NCBI GenBank assembly: GCA_944384465.1
Contig: CALWTK010000001.1
Span: 1 to 64,000 of the forward strand
Direction: 5' to 3'
Source of the DNA: an uncultured Clostridia bacterium
GTDB lineage: Bacteria > Bacillota > Clostridia > Christensenellales > UBA1242
Length of the DNA: 64,000 bases
In this document: one piece after another, positions 38,101-45,079 of the stretch
How the letters are laid out: every line of letters begins with the position of its first letter
Position numbering within the stretch: position 1 is the first letter of the stretch
Position numbers and translations under genes: made by a program
Notes under the pieces: model-generated
Told to the model about the DNA's origin: nothing
Seen by the model: the letters and a program-made list of their open reading frames with translations, nothing else
Databases searched by the model: none

Positions 38101-40112
38101 TTTGAACTACCTTGAACCAGATTTCCGCTTGTGTTGTACTTCCCGTTCGCGTCACTGGAAGCGTATTGTTTTACTGTCAGTGGATTATCCTGCCCGCCAG
38201 TCACTGTCACGCTAAAACTTGCTGACGTCACAGTTTTATCCATATATCCCACGATGTTATTTTGAGCTATGTATAACAAATATGTATGACTATCGGCGTT
38301 GTCCTGCCCTTGCAATCTGTTTAAATAAACAGTATCAACAGCATAGCCTACCCCATTGTTGTCCACATATATGTCTTCCCTATATGACGTGGAACCCTGT
38401 ACTTGCATCAAATAACCCGCATTGACATCCATGCTGCTCACGCCGTCCTGCCTATTGAAATTCAAGGAAACAGTAGTCCCAGATATATCTTCTAGATAAA
38501 GTATATCCCCTGTATAGAAAGTTGATATGTCAGCATTCAGTGGACGATCATCTATATAATTCGTCTCTACATAGCGGATATAAATATTGTTTAGACTAGT
38601 GATAGGTTCAGACACAAATTTTAGTAAAGTTGTATCAAAATAAAATCTCAAAGGTTGACTATCTAAATAAAATTCCAATACATATCTACTATTTCTGTAG
38701 AAATACTCTACATTTCCTAACACATAAGAATTGTCCGTGACAAGTGTAGTGAAAGTATTGTCAGAATATATTCTATTCACCCCTTCATACTGACCATTGA
38801 CAAGGATATATGCGTTCAACACTTCGGTTGATACTTCTAGTCTCATGCTTTTCATGTCGTTTAGACTATATTCAACGACAGGATTAAAATTGAACAACGC
38901 ACCCAAAGCACTGCCACTGGTCACATAATAGTCGTACAGGTCTAGGCTCTCATCCGTATCTATCACTTCACCTTGCATGCTCACTTCAATATTGTTGGGT
39001 TTGACCTCGCACTTAATACGAACAATGAATTCGATTGTGTATATATCTCCCACACAATTTTTTGGCACCAATTTTATCTTTGCTTCAACCGGATTTTCAG
39101 AGTAAGCATTGGCTTGTATAATATATTTGTCATTTGACTGCCCAACAAAAAGATACGTCTCGTCAACATCTATGTCGACATTATAATATTGTAGATAGTC
39201 ATCTATGGCCAACAATTCTTCATCCTGACGGTATCCTATGGTGAATTGAAAATTGTTGTAATTATACATTTGACCATCTGACGCTGTATTCTCAGTATAA
39301 TCATTCGCTATTAGATAGATGATATCATCATTGTTTATATATTGTTGATGATATGAGTCCGTCTCTATCTCAAATTCTTCCAGCACATTTATGAATTCAA
39401 AGGTGACAACGGCGTTTGGATACTCTGTATTCTCATAGCCACCCATAACAGTAACAGGATATAGTGAGAGTGTAGAACCTTCAGCGACACCGCTCCCAAC
39501 GACAAAACCAGTTATTAATTCTTCGCCATCTATTGTCTCTGTGATATATTCTACATTGTTGATTGTCTGCCCTGTTGATTTAAAATAGACTTGATCCGTG
39601 CTCCCAGCAGGTGAAAGAGCTACTATCTCGTTGGATTTAATGTAGACATTTTGAGATTCTTCAGATGGGACATCCACAATGTAGGCGTCCCCAGAAGTTT
39701 TAAGTGAAGAAGATTTTCTACCAATATTGAGATTGATCCCCGCGGTCCTACCAGTAGTCATGTGAGTGACCACAATTTGTCCATTCCCACTCATGTTCGC
39801 ATCTACTGTGAAATAATATGTATCATCCTGCAATTCCAAATTTGAAATTGTAGCTAACTCGTTAGGTGAGGATTGAATAGAGATGTTACCTATGTTGCTT
39901 TCACTAATGCCCTCAAATTTGACACCCAACCTTTGAGTAGCATTTGCTTGTTCTACAGAAGAATCAATCACTAAATTCACTTCACTGATCTGCTCACCAG
40001 ACACAGAATAAAATGACATATTTAAATTTGAATAATCATCACGGCAAGCAGAAAAAACCACGCATGAAAACAGCGTAAATATGATCAATGCTAACGTATA
40101 AAATTTCTTCAT
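29154..40112 (-). CDS. Giant surface lipoprotein with GLUG-like repeats (3652 aa)
   Basis: An 11-kb gene, 17% of the window. The N-terminus is a lipoprotein signal (MKKFYTLALIIFTLFSCVVF, lipobox FSAC), so the protein should be anchored to the outer face of the membrane. The body is Ser/Thr/Asn/Tyr-rich beta structure. Bacterial Ig-like or cadherin-like segments fill residues ~30-1150 and ~1700-2450. GLUG-type stretches (FGSLVGINY, FGGLVGKNYGLIE, VGGVVGFN, VGGIVGYDDGGIYRDCHYQ) occur at ~1280-1520, with further blocks at ~2600-2800 and ~3080-3330. Such repeats form beta-helix-like stalks in adhesins. There is no LPXTG, SLH or catalytic motif that I can see. GGGGAG precedes the ATG. An adhesin or structural surface role is inferred. 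Confidence 0.85.
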   Translation of the reverse strand: MKKFYTLALIIFTLFSCVVFSACRDDYSNLNMSFYSVSGEQISEVNLVIDSSVEQANATQRLGVKFEGISESNIGNISIQSSPNELATISNLELQDDTYYFTVDANMSGNGQIVVTHMTTGRTAGINLNIGRKSSSLKTSGDAYIVDVPSEESQNVYIKSNEIVALSPAGSTDQVYFKSTGQTINNVEYITETIDGEELITGFVVGSGVAEGSTLSLYPVTVMGGYENTEYPNAVVTFEFINVLEEFEIETDSYHQQYINNDDIIYLIANDYTENTASDGQMYNYNNFQFTIGYRQDEELLAIDDYLQYYNVDIDVDETYLFVGQSNDKYIIQANAYSENPVEAKIKLVPKNCVGDIYTIEFIVRIKCEVKPNNIEVSMQGEVIDTDESLDLYDYYVTSGSALGALFNFNPVVEYSLNDMKSMRLEVSTEVLNAYILVNGQYEGVNRIYSDNTFTTLVTDNSYVLGNVEYFYRNSRYVLEFYLDSQPLRFYFDTTLLKFVSEPITSLNNIYIRYVETNYIDDRPLNADISTFYTGDILYLEDISGTTVSLNFNRQDGVSSMDVNAGYLMQVQGSTSYREDIYVDNNGVGYAVDTVYLNRLQGQDNADSHTYLLYIAQNNIVGYMDKTVTSASFSVTVTGGQDNPLTVKQYASSDANGKYNTSGNLVQGSSNIEYQFSSTGAVNNAILLLFNSETDVGEYRITFRHSNGYTKEIIAYVYQQLSTDDIECVIPENDRVINNIVQTNNDGNIETSYKFPGYEADYIVASNQTIDVQLLVDNVFNNNYIVEYNYSSIFDGIVSASSSDYIRLEPQGNRVLLTFLDGTYFNDTNNYINVSFTVRVQNYSDIITPNGYEDVTVVLSFFIYEEIGQDDLTINNTSLVRYVESSLGAYNKDDSKATLQISISDENLWNYTQMSTQAESFNIGVQNEDYRVVWYTENGERIRTDEQTDNSISLTFTGNNQSTDSYREDIYAEIVQFNTIYTLRCLVTVQRPIITQSVTITSDVNITDDLNQEYYLDLKAGETYTLTAENYSPLGTVTKPDIFMVVVNNYGNQNNNSIIIDNDNHTLTVRETISNASNLRLIVFAKDVLNQIIDASTVGFDNISSFILNETGELQDAYLDAYVVINLYLSDGTEENPFIINDANDFWDINSTEQMKASYYRLMTNVDLMNTSYTGPRVIDNFSGQISTYSSSNSEYIYTLYGITLDGSNPNLFTNFSGTLSNINFNVSYNYSFNEPENSNTTNITASANLGLIDINYGMLENININYSGSANLYNGTALPEYNFGSLVGINYADILYTSSSVIGASGSITLNGDAVVNFGGLVGKNYGLIERTGAGVSTNADHSLLTNDNIEFGVYVANEGAISVVDIVSHLTSADSSVGGVVGFNAETTIDGENYSGRIQNGYVIGTIQASHNNVGGAIGKNQTPNTDVTLTINVGQLIGISNNLGVYYHTGITSAVVVSGQNYVGGIVGYDDGGIYRDCHYQILTSMEHGVAGNQYVGGIAGYSIYGYFTYCSVMSYKWDYSQLNEDYSISDYSQVMNGTPDIAGENFVSGLIGAGVTNVSNVQDGGSYSALSILNCSVNAYIQADNGVQRANMAGLVSTEENSALILYAYFMGRMDGDVNYSSDAVSTQNLALDNLGNSLYNYVYSVVIDNGTELNIGSFSDAHEMTLNSAGESQIWGYSSDINGGYIYLKDENGNTLFELAPTEIDAVVLDPIDESFNTVLHLNYYDFVLDTTDENYVAILNELIERYNTYSIKELVSFTYQPESLESIRIYMQSSNSSVIGVSGDRIIVNGVGQCELTFISILNQAIRASITIDVSRAYGEDFVISDSASDISGNINGTTQNIVKDSGKQFYIINTGSVSYQGIDYSYRTDDTYLEVIVSIASETNINIGEYLNVSGMTNETENNSMTVRLNPETSFSISVLQHLEGSSFSVEVRPYTVVNYNGSEVIVYYEEVTINFAIVTSRGASDISINYDSVILYPNDTTTITAYIKTDLKLGEEELSALVGMIGIDGTQVDNLTDYIELIEYDDYENGIQTVYYRVIFADKANIDDKSTMTVYFQLANGINASAEFTLLPQRINSIEIKNYIYDDYDMGLISRSDVLRPIGQGLIIIDIAPINGYFDYLEISDVTGSEEIIFAQIDGVAGARMSNMDNPSSDGTGIQLLKYDNTEEGRFYVSTMISSTYSSRIHRIRVSAYLDDGTQVGSTFYYNIDVKMLPSINVDILKPNGEVGLTFDSTSSVNAYYIANGVDTNLRIQTSNSDGNVEITEFSISGVDSSINVNDYFALVEDVNGFYTLYAVRFNEALLGGTLTLGLATTATLENGDYERAEIVITFEIVEFIVHDVSVTHSRVNASGADEIYGDYSTDVTLEFYFRDTDISVYNQGFWDREYRFDSSNTDTSTTLGRINAILRALNENVDGYLYLYNSQGIDNETISLTGNVLRVNTGNRDTFLHVDFNLVLTDSYTWTIESPDEHVTNNISNESSDAPYLVYSYSYILNFVNSNTFEEAELIKDEEDFLNMAAGENTYYILGRDLVLRDYTPLDIVFKVFDGNGHTITIESFAEFDEETIYAGLFRQVSEGMVIMNLEVKYSSVNEGIGEYSFGNVRTGTTSFIIDYADLCTNPDVNYSAVYFGGITPVNNGIITNCSTSGQIAIHASTVEDRISGYAIDFYMGGLVCQNNSSAFITNSSSSIEMYAQANIGGLVYSNAGKIASSSFTGLIYGYNNNIVTTSLIEIGGFVVNNSGEISMSFVDVETTALTAITIGNISAKDISAGFVYNNTNSIYDCYVDMLMLGANNNTFSGFVQTNQGSINNCYTYINQGVMRLTTVNMFAPANTTGITSSYEIMLIPSGYNNRIENLTTVSISNMYLKDTYRGFTFGDNESAVWTMTLGALPKLVSTLEIVEYTGTSEPSEDMYYGLRNIVVHREEVVDEDGHITYNYSYEIINGNYGTKDNPYVIYDLTSWNNYFMNNPEDYFRLVADIDFSSMYGNPNTSTLSFMGNIQGNNMDLTGLMIYSSSSLDAIGLFKEMISADDISITNAVRNLDISVSSVLATKTQAVGSLAGIVEGFNLYNIDLDASGVIVVGGNAVGGVAGLVRGEFDIEQITSNVGANSTRASSSYSYSIYTSTNNGVIASENLISVYYAGSVFGILDGYNNARYDMNASRNLSTSTYFTISDVEVNGNITVLGDTIGAAFGFVGERVMADNVRVNLNSGALSGSQYSGGIVGENRGVVTNSSIIASVDTLFDGSNNVSAGLVGLNLGGFVQNSNAEINIIKSLSSSTANPTVGGLVGRNVEGSVYNSTFDGNLLGYYTGGIVGSNYSNETLKNRGSGSGAVTNSSQVAIPNTIEYILDNNISLNAELKDTSITVDTLNNLFTNLSNFYYYLANRNDFSSSIGYIRVLGLAIGASDENGLVNRVGLDSNNNLIVINGEFDITGVGVIKDANLTTDVSCDLPFANIIKSDALASDYTHVMYTVGAVLTSFDAWGRQSYSNNLLVFTNQEYAGVTFTNNGSNNLTTYIYLSNNNDVDRVFTYDVLIDNYNENASEILMNFDFAFLLDMFDLSQGVNIYLTTVDDTEMDNVYTTYYPEEQSDIEDQINISSLSNISIANISNGESNIKIVFEGVSLDNDAQNITYTYIFNFASLDN

Positions 40113-40175
40113 TTTCTCCCCTATTTTTAATTTAACCTAAAATGCTTAAAATATTTTTATAAATAAATATAAATT

Positions 40176-40205
40176 ATTATAAATAATAATAATTATTTTT
40201 GTCAA
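40176..40205 (-). promoter_or_regulatory. Promoter of the giant lipoprotein gene
   Basis: Minus strand TTGACA (40205-40200), 18-base spacer, TATAAT (40181-40176), about 65 bases before the start. Confidence 0.7.
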
Positions 40206-40265
40206 ATAAAAATGAAAATAATCATAAATAAAAAATAACCAAATATAAATAATTAAAGGGACAAT

Positions 40266-40541
40266 ATGGAAAATATAGAAAAAGAAAAAAAAGAACAATT
40301 AATAATACTTAGCAACAAACAAAATCTCTCAGTATCCGGCACGAATAAGATAATCAGTTTGAAACCTGAGTTAATACAACTAGATACAGTCTATGGTGGA
40401 TTGATTATCAGCGGTGAGAAATTGGAACTGGTAAAACTGGACAACGCGACCACTCGAGCAGAGATTAATGGAAATATAAATGCTATAAAATTTTTGCAAG
40501 AAAAAGACAAGGAACCATTTTTTAGGAAAATTTTTAAATGA
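40266..40541 (+). CDS. yabP: YabP family protein
   Basis: A 91-residue soluble beta-rich protein of the YabP/YqfC family. The conserved core is present: LSVSGTNKIISLKPELIQLD, VYGGLIISGEKLELVKLD and ATTRAEINGNINAIKFL. In Bacillus subtilis yabP-yabQ-divIC are consecutive, and yabP is needed for sporulation. The same order here supports the call. AAAGGGA lies before the ATG; the next gene overlaps by four bases (ATGA). Confidence 0.8.
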   Translation: MENIEKEKKEQLIILSNKQNLSVSGTNKIISLKPELIQLDTVYGGLIISGEKLELVKLDNATTRAEINGNINAIKFLQEKDKEPFFRKIFK

Positions 40542-40918
40542 TTTTCAGCTCATTAAATCAAGTGAATTGTTTTCTTCTATTTTTATTTTGTGGAATTATT
40601 TTGGGACTTATTTCGCAAATATTTTTCACTTTAACTTTAAAAAAATATCAAAAAATTTATTTAAAAATTATTTTTGACACCATTTTTTATGCGTTTTTTA
40701 GTATAATTTTCTGTTTTTTAATAAATTTTTTCAATTTTGGACAATATTCCTTTGCTCTAATCTTGTCATATGTGCTAGGCTATATTTGGATAAAAAATAT
40801 AGACAAAAATTTGATTGTCTTTTTAGAAACTAAATGGTATAATATTATAAACAAATTTACTACACATCTAAAATTGAGGCATAAGGATAGACATGGAAGG
40901 AAACAAAAAAAGAGTTAA
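40538..40918 (+). CDS. yabQ: YabQ-like membrane protein
   Basis: A 126-residue protein with three or four membrane segments (LLFLFCGIILGLISQIFF; IIFDTIFYAFFSIIFCFLINF) and a basic C-terminal tail. Size, topology and position between yabP and divIC match YabQ, a spore cortex protein in Bacillus. Sequence conservation in this family is low, so the call leans on gene order. It overlaps both neighbours, so the three genes are co-translated. Confidence 0.7.
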   Translation: MIFSSLNQVNCFLLFLFCGIILGLISQIFFTLTLKKYQKIYLKIIFDTIFYAFFSIIFCFLINFFNFGQYSFALILSYVLGYIWIKNIDKNLIVFLETKWYNIINKFTTHLKLRHKDRHGRKQKKS

Positions 40919-41126
40919 ATTATTTACCCTTGGAGCAATTGCTATCATTGCCCTTCTTTTGATTGTCACAATTGTTCAAATAGTATTCATCAACAAAAAG
41001 AATAACGAATTGGAACGTCAGCGTATTGAGTTGGAACAATTAGAAAACGAATTAAATTACTACCAAAATCATCAAAACGATAGCGATGATGAACATTATG
41101 ACATTGTCGACACAGGTGAATTATGA
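40893..41126 (+). CDS. DivIC/FtsL-type septum formation initiator
   Basis: A 77-residue bitopic protein: short basic N-terminus, one membrane segment (FTLGAIAIIALLLIVTIVQI), then a short coiled coil (NNELERQRIELEQLENELNY) and an acidic tail. This is the DivIC/FtsL layout of the divisome. Its place after yabP-yabQ matches DivIC. AAGGA precedes the ATG. The overlap with yabQ is 26 bases, and with the kinase gene four bases. Confidence 0.8.
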   Translation: MEGNKKRVKLFTLGAIAIIALLLIVTIVQIVFINKKNNELERQRIELEQLENELNYYQNHQNDSDDEHYDIVDTGEL

Positions 41127-41674
41127 TAATCACTATCACAGGAAAACCATGCAGCGGGAAAGGTAGCGTCAGTAAGCATTTTTGTGCAAAATACGGCTTT
41201 CAATATATATCCACTGGAAACATGTTTAGAGAGTTAGCAAAACTAAACGGCTACGACGACATCCTAGAATTTCAGATGAATGAAAACATCAAAGAGATTG
41301 ACAACCAAATAGATGATCGGATCGCGGCTTTAGGTAAAGAAAAGCTATATGAAAATATTGTCATTGACTCTAGACTTGCTTGGCATTTTATTCCGAAATC
41401 ATTTAAAGTGTTTATTGATGTAAATTGGAAAACGGCGGGCGAGCGCTTATTAAAAGCAGAACGCGAGACCGAAAAGGCAGAAAACCTAGATCACGCAATC
41501 AAAATATTAAAAAAACGCTGGAAAACTGAAAACGAAAGGTATTTAAGTCTATACAACATCAACAATCTTGATAGATCACAATATGATCTGGTGATAAAGA
41601 GTGATAACAAAACGATAGAAGAAATATCTCACAAAATATTTTTAAGTTACAAAAAATTTATGCAAAAGGCATAA
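41123..41674 (+). CDS. Cytidylate kinase-like protein
   Basis: A 183-residue P-loop kinase. ITITGKPCSGKGSVSKHFC is the Walker A of cytidylate kinase-like proteins. FQYISTGNMFRELAK and VIDSRLAWHFIPKSFKVFID match the nucleotide-monophosphate site and the later DSR motif, and RYLSLYNIN the lid end. It is shorter than classical Cmk (about 225) and resembles the Cmk-2/archaeal group. It may phosphorylate CMP/dCMP, or may be a related kinase of unknown substrate. Last gene of the yabP operon, overlapping divIC by ATGA. Confidence 0.75.
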   Translation: MIITITGKPCSGKGSVSKHFCAKYGFQYISTGNMFRELAKLNGYDDILEFQMNENIKEIDNQIDDRIAALGKEKLYENIVIDSRLAWHFIPKSFKVFIDVNWKTAGERLLKAERETEKAENLDHAIKILKKRWKTENERYLSLYNINNLDRSQYDLVIKSDNKTIEEISHKIFLSYKKFMQKA

Positions 41675-41680
41675 ATTTTT

Positions 41681-41709
41681 TTAACATATTCATTTCATTT
41701 TCATATAAT
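41681..41709 (+). promoter_or_regulatory. Promoter giving a leaderless mRNA for the TVP38 gene
   Basis: TTAACA (41681-41686), 17-base spacer, TATAAT (41704-41709), five bases, ATG at 41715. No SD. Confidence 0.75.
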
Positions 41710-41714
41710 GCCAT

Positions 41715-42410
41715 ATGAAAAACTGGCTAAAATTACTGCTCGTCTTATTGTTCTTTGCTGTCATAAGTGTAGGCTTGTATTTCTTATTACGAACGTTTAA
41801 TATAACGGATATCTCCACCTTGCAAGAATTCATATTGAGCACCAAACAATATGGTATAATTGTGTTTTTGCTGATAGAAGTCCTGCTATTTTCTTTGTTC
41901 TGCTTTGTCCCCGTCCTCAATACCGCCCTAGTTGTACTAGGCGTAGTATTATTTGGCGGGGTAAAAGGCTTTCTCATCTCATGGCTGGCTTGCTTTCTCT
42001 CTTCGAGCATACTTTTCTTCATAGGAGATAAGTTTGGTGAAAAACTCGCTTCAAAACTCATTGGGAAAAAAGAACTAGAAAAAGCTCAAGATTTAATTGA
42101 CTCCAAAAGCAAAATACTTCTGCCAGTCTGTTTCACTATACCCGTGATGCCAGACGATGCACTATGTCTAGTCGCTGGCATGACGAAAATGAAATACTGG
42201 TATTTCTCAATTATGTGCATAATCTTTAGGGGAATAGATTGCGCACTAGTCTGCTTCCTTGGAAGCGGGATAATGGACTGGAGCAGTTTAACAGTCGTCG
42301 AATGGGTTCTATTGATCAACTTAATTATAGTTGACGTGTATTTATTGCTAAAATTTGAAAAATATTTTGAAAACCGCATAAAAAATAGAAAAAATAATGA
42401 CAAAAATTAA
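41715..42410 (+). CDS. TVP38/TMEM64 (VTT domain) family membrane protein
   Basis: A 231-residue protein with six or so membrane segments and the VTT/SNARE-associated domain shared with the DedA superfamily: VPVLNTALVVLGVVLFGGVK, LSSSILFFIGDKFG and the IPVMPDDALCLVAGMTKM loop. DedA relatives such as UptA move polyprenyl phosphate or phospholipids across the membrane; the role of the TVP38 branch is less clear. The gene has a leaderless-type promoter and overlaps the convergent acetyltransferase gene by four bases. Confidence 0.8.
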   Translation: MKNWLKLLLVLLFFAVISVGLYFLLRTFNITDISTLQEFILSTKQYGIIVFLLIEVLLFSLFCFVPVLNTALVVLGVVLFGGVKGFLISWLACFLSSSILFFIGDKFGEKLASKLIGKKELEKAQDLIDSKSKILLPVCFTIPVMPDDALCLVAGMTKMKYWYFSIMCIIFRGIDCALVCFLGSGIMDWSSLTVVEWVLLINLIIVDVYLLLKFEKYFENRIKNRKNNDKN

Positions 42411-43051
42411 TTTTTATACGGATTTATAAAATTTTTCTTGTTCGTTTGCCTTGCGCGTGCTATTGCAAATTCATCTACATCGACGTCTTTGTTTATCGTG
42501 CTCCCAGCTGCTATGTAGGCGTAATCGCTCAATGTGACAGGTGCTATCAAATTGACATTTGAACCAACGAATACATAATCACCTAAATAACATTTTTGCT
42601 TGACTTTGCCATTGTAGTTACAGAACACGACCCCGCAACCAATGTTACAATTATTCCCGATTTCTGCATCTCCAATATATGCTAGATGTGCCATTTTTGT
42701 ATTGTTACCTATCACGGCATTTTTGATTTCTACGAAATTACCCACCCTACAGTTATCTCCAATTTCACTATTCAACCTAATATGAGCGAACGGACCTATT
42801 TCACAATTGGCACCTATAGAAGAATCTTCTATAAAACTTGATAGTATTTTTACCCTATTCCCGACACTCACATTGCTCAATACAGAATTGTTAGATATCT
42901 CAACCTCGTCGCCCACAACTGAATTCCCGCTTATTATTACTCCTCTACCTATACGCACATTTTCCCCTACCACCGCATCTTTTGATATAAAAATATTCAT
43001 TTTTTCAAGCATTTCAGAGTCTAAAGTTTTATTATAAATTATACTTTCCAT
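42407..43051 (-). CDS. Stand-alone GlmU-type acetyltransferase domain
   Basis: A 214-residue left-handed beta-helix protein. From ~85 onward it closely follows the C-terminal half of GlmU: IGPFAHIRLNSEIG, CRVGNFVEIKNAVIG, KMAHLAYIGDAEIG (with the His used in acetyl transfer), NIGCGVVFCNYNGKVK, VGSNVNLIAPV and FAIARARQTNKKNF. In GlmU this half acetylates glucosamine-1-phosphate for UDP-GlcNAc synthesis. The uridyltransferase half is missing and the N-terminus begins directly with hexapeptide repeats. So it acts on GlcN-1-P with a separate uridyltransferase, or on another amino-sugar. No SD is seen. Confidence 0.8.
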   Translation of the reverse strand: MESIIYNKTLDSEMLEKMNIFISKDAVVGENVRIGRGVIISGNSVVGDEVEISNNSVLSNVSVGNRVKILSSFIEDSSIGANCEIGPFAHIRLNSEIGDNCRVGNFVEIKNAVIGNNTKMAHLAYIGDAEIGNNCNIGCGVVFCNYNGKVKQKCYLGDYVFVGSNVNLIAPVTLSDYAYIAAGSTINKDVDVDEFAIARARQTNKKNFINPYKN

Positions 43052-43096
43052 AAATTAATATATGTGAAAAAATTTAAATCTTTACCAAAAATAAAA

Positions 43097-43125
43097 TTGC
43101 TAAAAAAATGTTAATAATGTATAAT
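43097..43125 (+). promoter_or_regulatory. Promoter giving a leaderless mRNA for the first CPBP gene
   Basis: TTGCTA (43097-43102), 17-base spacer, TATAAT (43120-43125), six bases, ATG at 43132. Confidence 0.75.
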
Positions 43126-43131
43126 AATTTC

Positions 43132-44025
43132 ATGGAGACAAACAAACTCACTATAAAAGATTCATCAATATCATTTTTTGTCGGCTTTCTGTTGTGTCAG
43201 TTGAGTGTAGTTTTTGTCAGTTGCATTGGGTTATTTATCACAACAATTGCAAATATTGACACGTCAAATTTAGACCTATTTTTAAATACAAGTTACGGAT
43301 ATTTGATATGCGTTCTAGCTATGGATTTGACCATGCTAGCAGTGTTTTTCTTCATGAATAGGAAAAAGGAAAACTCCCTTATAGCTAAACCTAGCGCAAA
43401 AAAGATTTTCATGTATATCGGTATAGCTATTTTATCTTTCTTCTGCCTTTATCCTTTGATCACATGTATTGACTCGTTGCTCACACATTTTGGATTCAGT
43501 CTCAACACTATCCCATATGAGTTGAATACCACAAATTATCTAGTCTCTCTCATTTCTCTAGTGGTACTCCCCGCAATTTGTGAAGAATTGTTATTTAGAG
43601 GACTGATTTTCAAAGGACTAAAACGTTATGGAAAAATATTTTCTATAGTCATCAGTGCAGTCATGTTCTCAATATATCACATGTCGTTGGACCAAACGGT
43701 ATATCCATTGCTGATTGGATTGTTACTGGGAGTAATAATGTACTATGAAAACAACATATTATATTGTATTGCTATTCACCTGACCAACAATTTCTTGTCA
43801 TTGACTTTGTCTTACTTGAACGTTCCTTTGATGTACCAACATTGGACATATATACTGATAGCAATAGTCTTAGCGGCAGTATTCATAACTTTAGTATTAT
43901 ATTTCACAATAAAAAATCACAAAAATCATCCAAAAGAGAGTATAAATGCTGAAGGTAAAATCTATTTTTATGTCAGTATAATTATTATGCTTATCTTATG
44001 GATTGTCACAAATTGTTCAAAATAG
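43132..44025 (+). CDS. CPBP family intramembrane metalloprotease
   Basis: A 297-residue membrane protein of the CPBP/CAAX-protease (ABI, PF02517) family with eight membrane segments. The catalytic motif EExxxR is in AICEELLFRGLIFKG (~residue 150), followed by SAVMFSIYH and a last conserved CIAIHLTNNFLSLTLS. Known members cleave prenylated proteins or act in bacteriocin immunity and signalling; the substrate here is unknown. ATG 43132 is used because the earlier ATG at 43108 overlaps the promoter. Confidence 0.85.
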   Translation: METNKLTIKDSSISFFVGFLLCQLSVVFVSCIGLFITTIANIDTSNLDLFLNTSYGYLICVLAMDLTMLAVFFFMNRKKENSLIAKPSAKKIFMYIGIAILSFFCLYPLITCIDSLLTHFGFSLNTIPYELNTTNYLVSLISLVVLPAICEELLFRGLIFKGLKRYGKIFSIVISAVMFSIYHMSLDQTVYPLLIGLLLGVIMYYENNILYCIAIHLTNNFLSLTLSYLNVPLMYQHWTYILIAIVLAAVFITLVLYFTIKNHKNHPKESINAEGKIYFYVSIIIMLILWIVTNCSK

Positions 44026-44026
44026 T

Positions 44027-45079
44027 ATGAAAAATAAGAATTTCTTTAAAATCAGTATGATTTATTTTGTAGCAATGCTATGTGTTGCTGTTATTTTTGT
44101 GCTCGGCTATCTAGGACTATTACAAAACGATATCCTTTCATCATTTTTGATTCAAATTGTTGTCATGTTTGCTATCCCTATGCTAATGTACACCTTTTTA
44201 GTCAGCAAGAATTTCAAAAAGACCTTCACCGATGCGGGATTCAACAAAATCAGTGGCACAATGATAGGTATTAGCATACTTTTAGGTGTTGTTCTGTATT
44301 TTATCAATTCGTTCGTGGCAGACGTGTTTGCTAGTCTTATCGCACTGTTTGGCTATGAAAGTATTGGCACTACCACCACTGTGACACTTGACTATGCTTA
44401 TCTATTAAAAGACTTCGTATTATCTGCAATTTTGCCTGGAATTTGTGAAGAATTTCTGCATAGGGGGATTATGCTGCACGCGGGCGAAAAAGCTGGAAAC
44501 CCTAGATATGTTCTAATCATCTCATCCATCCTATTTGGGCTGATGCATCTCAATATAAACCAGTTCTTCTACGCGGCAATTTTAGGCCTACTGATGGGCT
44601 ATGTCGCTTTAGTCTCAAACAGTATATTCCCTAGCATGATCATCCACTTTATGAACAATTTTTTGAGTTCGTATTTTGTGTATGGCTATTATTTAAATTG
44701 GCCATTCGCAGCGGCAGTCAACAATCTAAAAGCATTCTTGATGTCCAATATATTTGTATTTATTACCACTTGCACAATACTCGTCATTTTGTTGGTGATC
44801 GCCTACATATATCTCACTAGATGGATGATAAAAGAACGTGCACGGCGAGATGTAAAAAAGATAATCGAATATCTAGAGCTGAATTCGCTGCCAATTACCG
44901 AAGCACAAGAAAAGATAAACCAAGCGAATCTCTTGCTAAGACAAAGCAAAATGATGAATCTAAAGACCAATGTCCCTGGCGGAACAAAATTTTCTTTTAC
45001 CGACAACATATTCGTCATATCTAGTTTCATACTAGGTGGACTCATCACAATATGTAGTTTCATATGGGGAGTGATATAA
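44027..45079 (+). CDS. Second CPBP family intramembrane metalloprotease, with cytoplasmic tail
   Basis: A 350-residue paralogue of the preceding protein. The motif is GICEEFLHRGIMLHAGEKAG, then SSILFGLMHLNINQF and SMIIHFMNNFLSS. Unlike the first it adds, after ~residue 265, a basic helical region of ~70 residues and a last membrane segment (IFVISSFILGGLITICSFIW). The ATG lies one base after the previous stop (TAGTATG) without its own SD, so the pair is translationally coupled and may act as a heteromer. Confidence 0.85.
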   Translation: MKNKNFFKISMIYFVAMLCVAVIFVLGYLGLLQNDILSSFLIQIVVMFAIPMLMYTFLVSKNFKKTFTDAGFNKISGTMIGISILLGVVLYFINSFVADVFASLIALFGYESIGTTTTVTLDYAYLLKDFVLSAILPGICEEFLHRGIMLHAGEKAGNPRYVLIISSILFGLMHLNINQFFYAAILGLLMGYVALVSNSIFPSMIIHFMNNFLSSYFVYGYYLNWPFAAAVNNLKAFLMSNIFVFITTCTILVILLVIAYIYLTRWMIKERARRDVKKIIEYLELNSLPITEAQEKINQANLLLRQSKMMNLKTNVPGGTKFSFTDNIFVISSFILGGLITICSFIWGVI

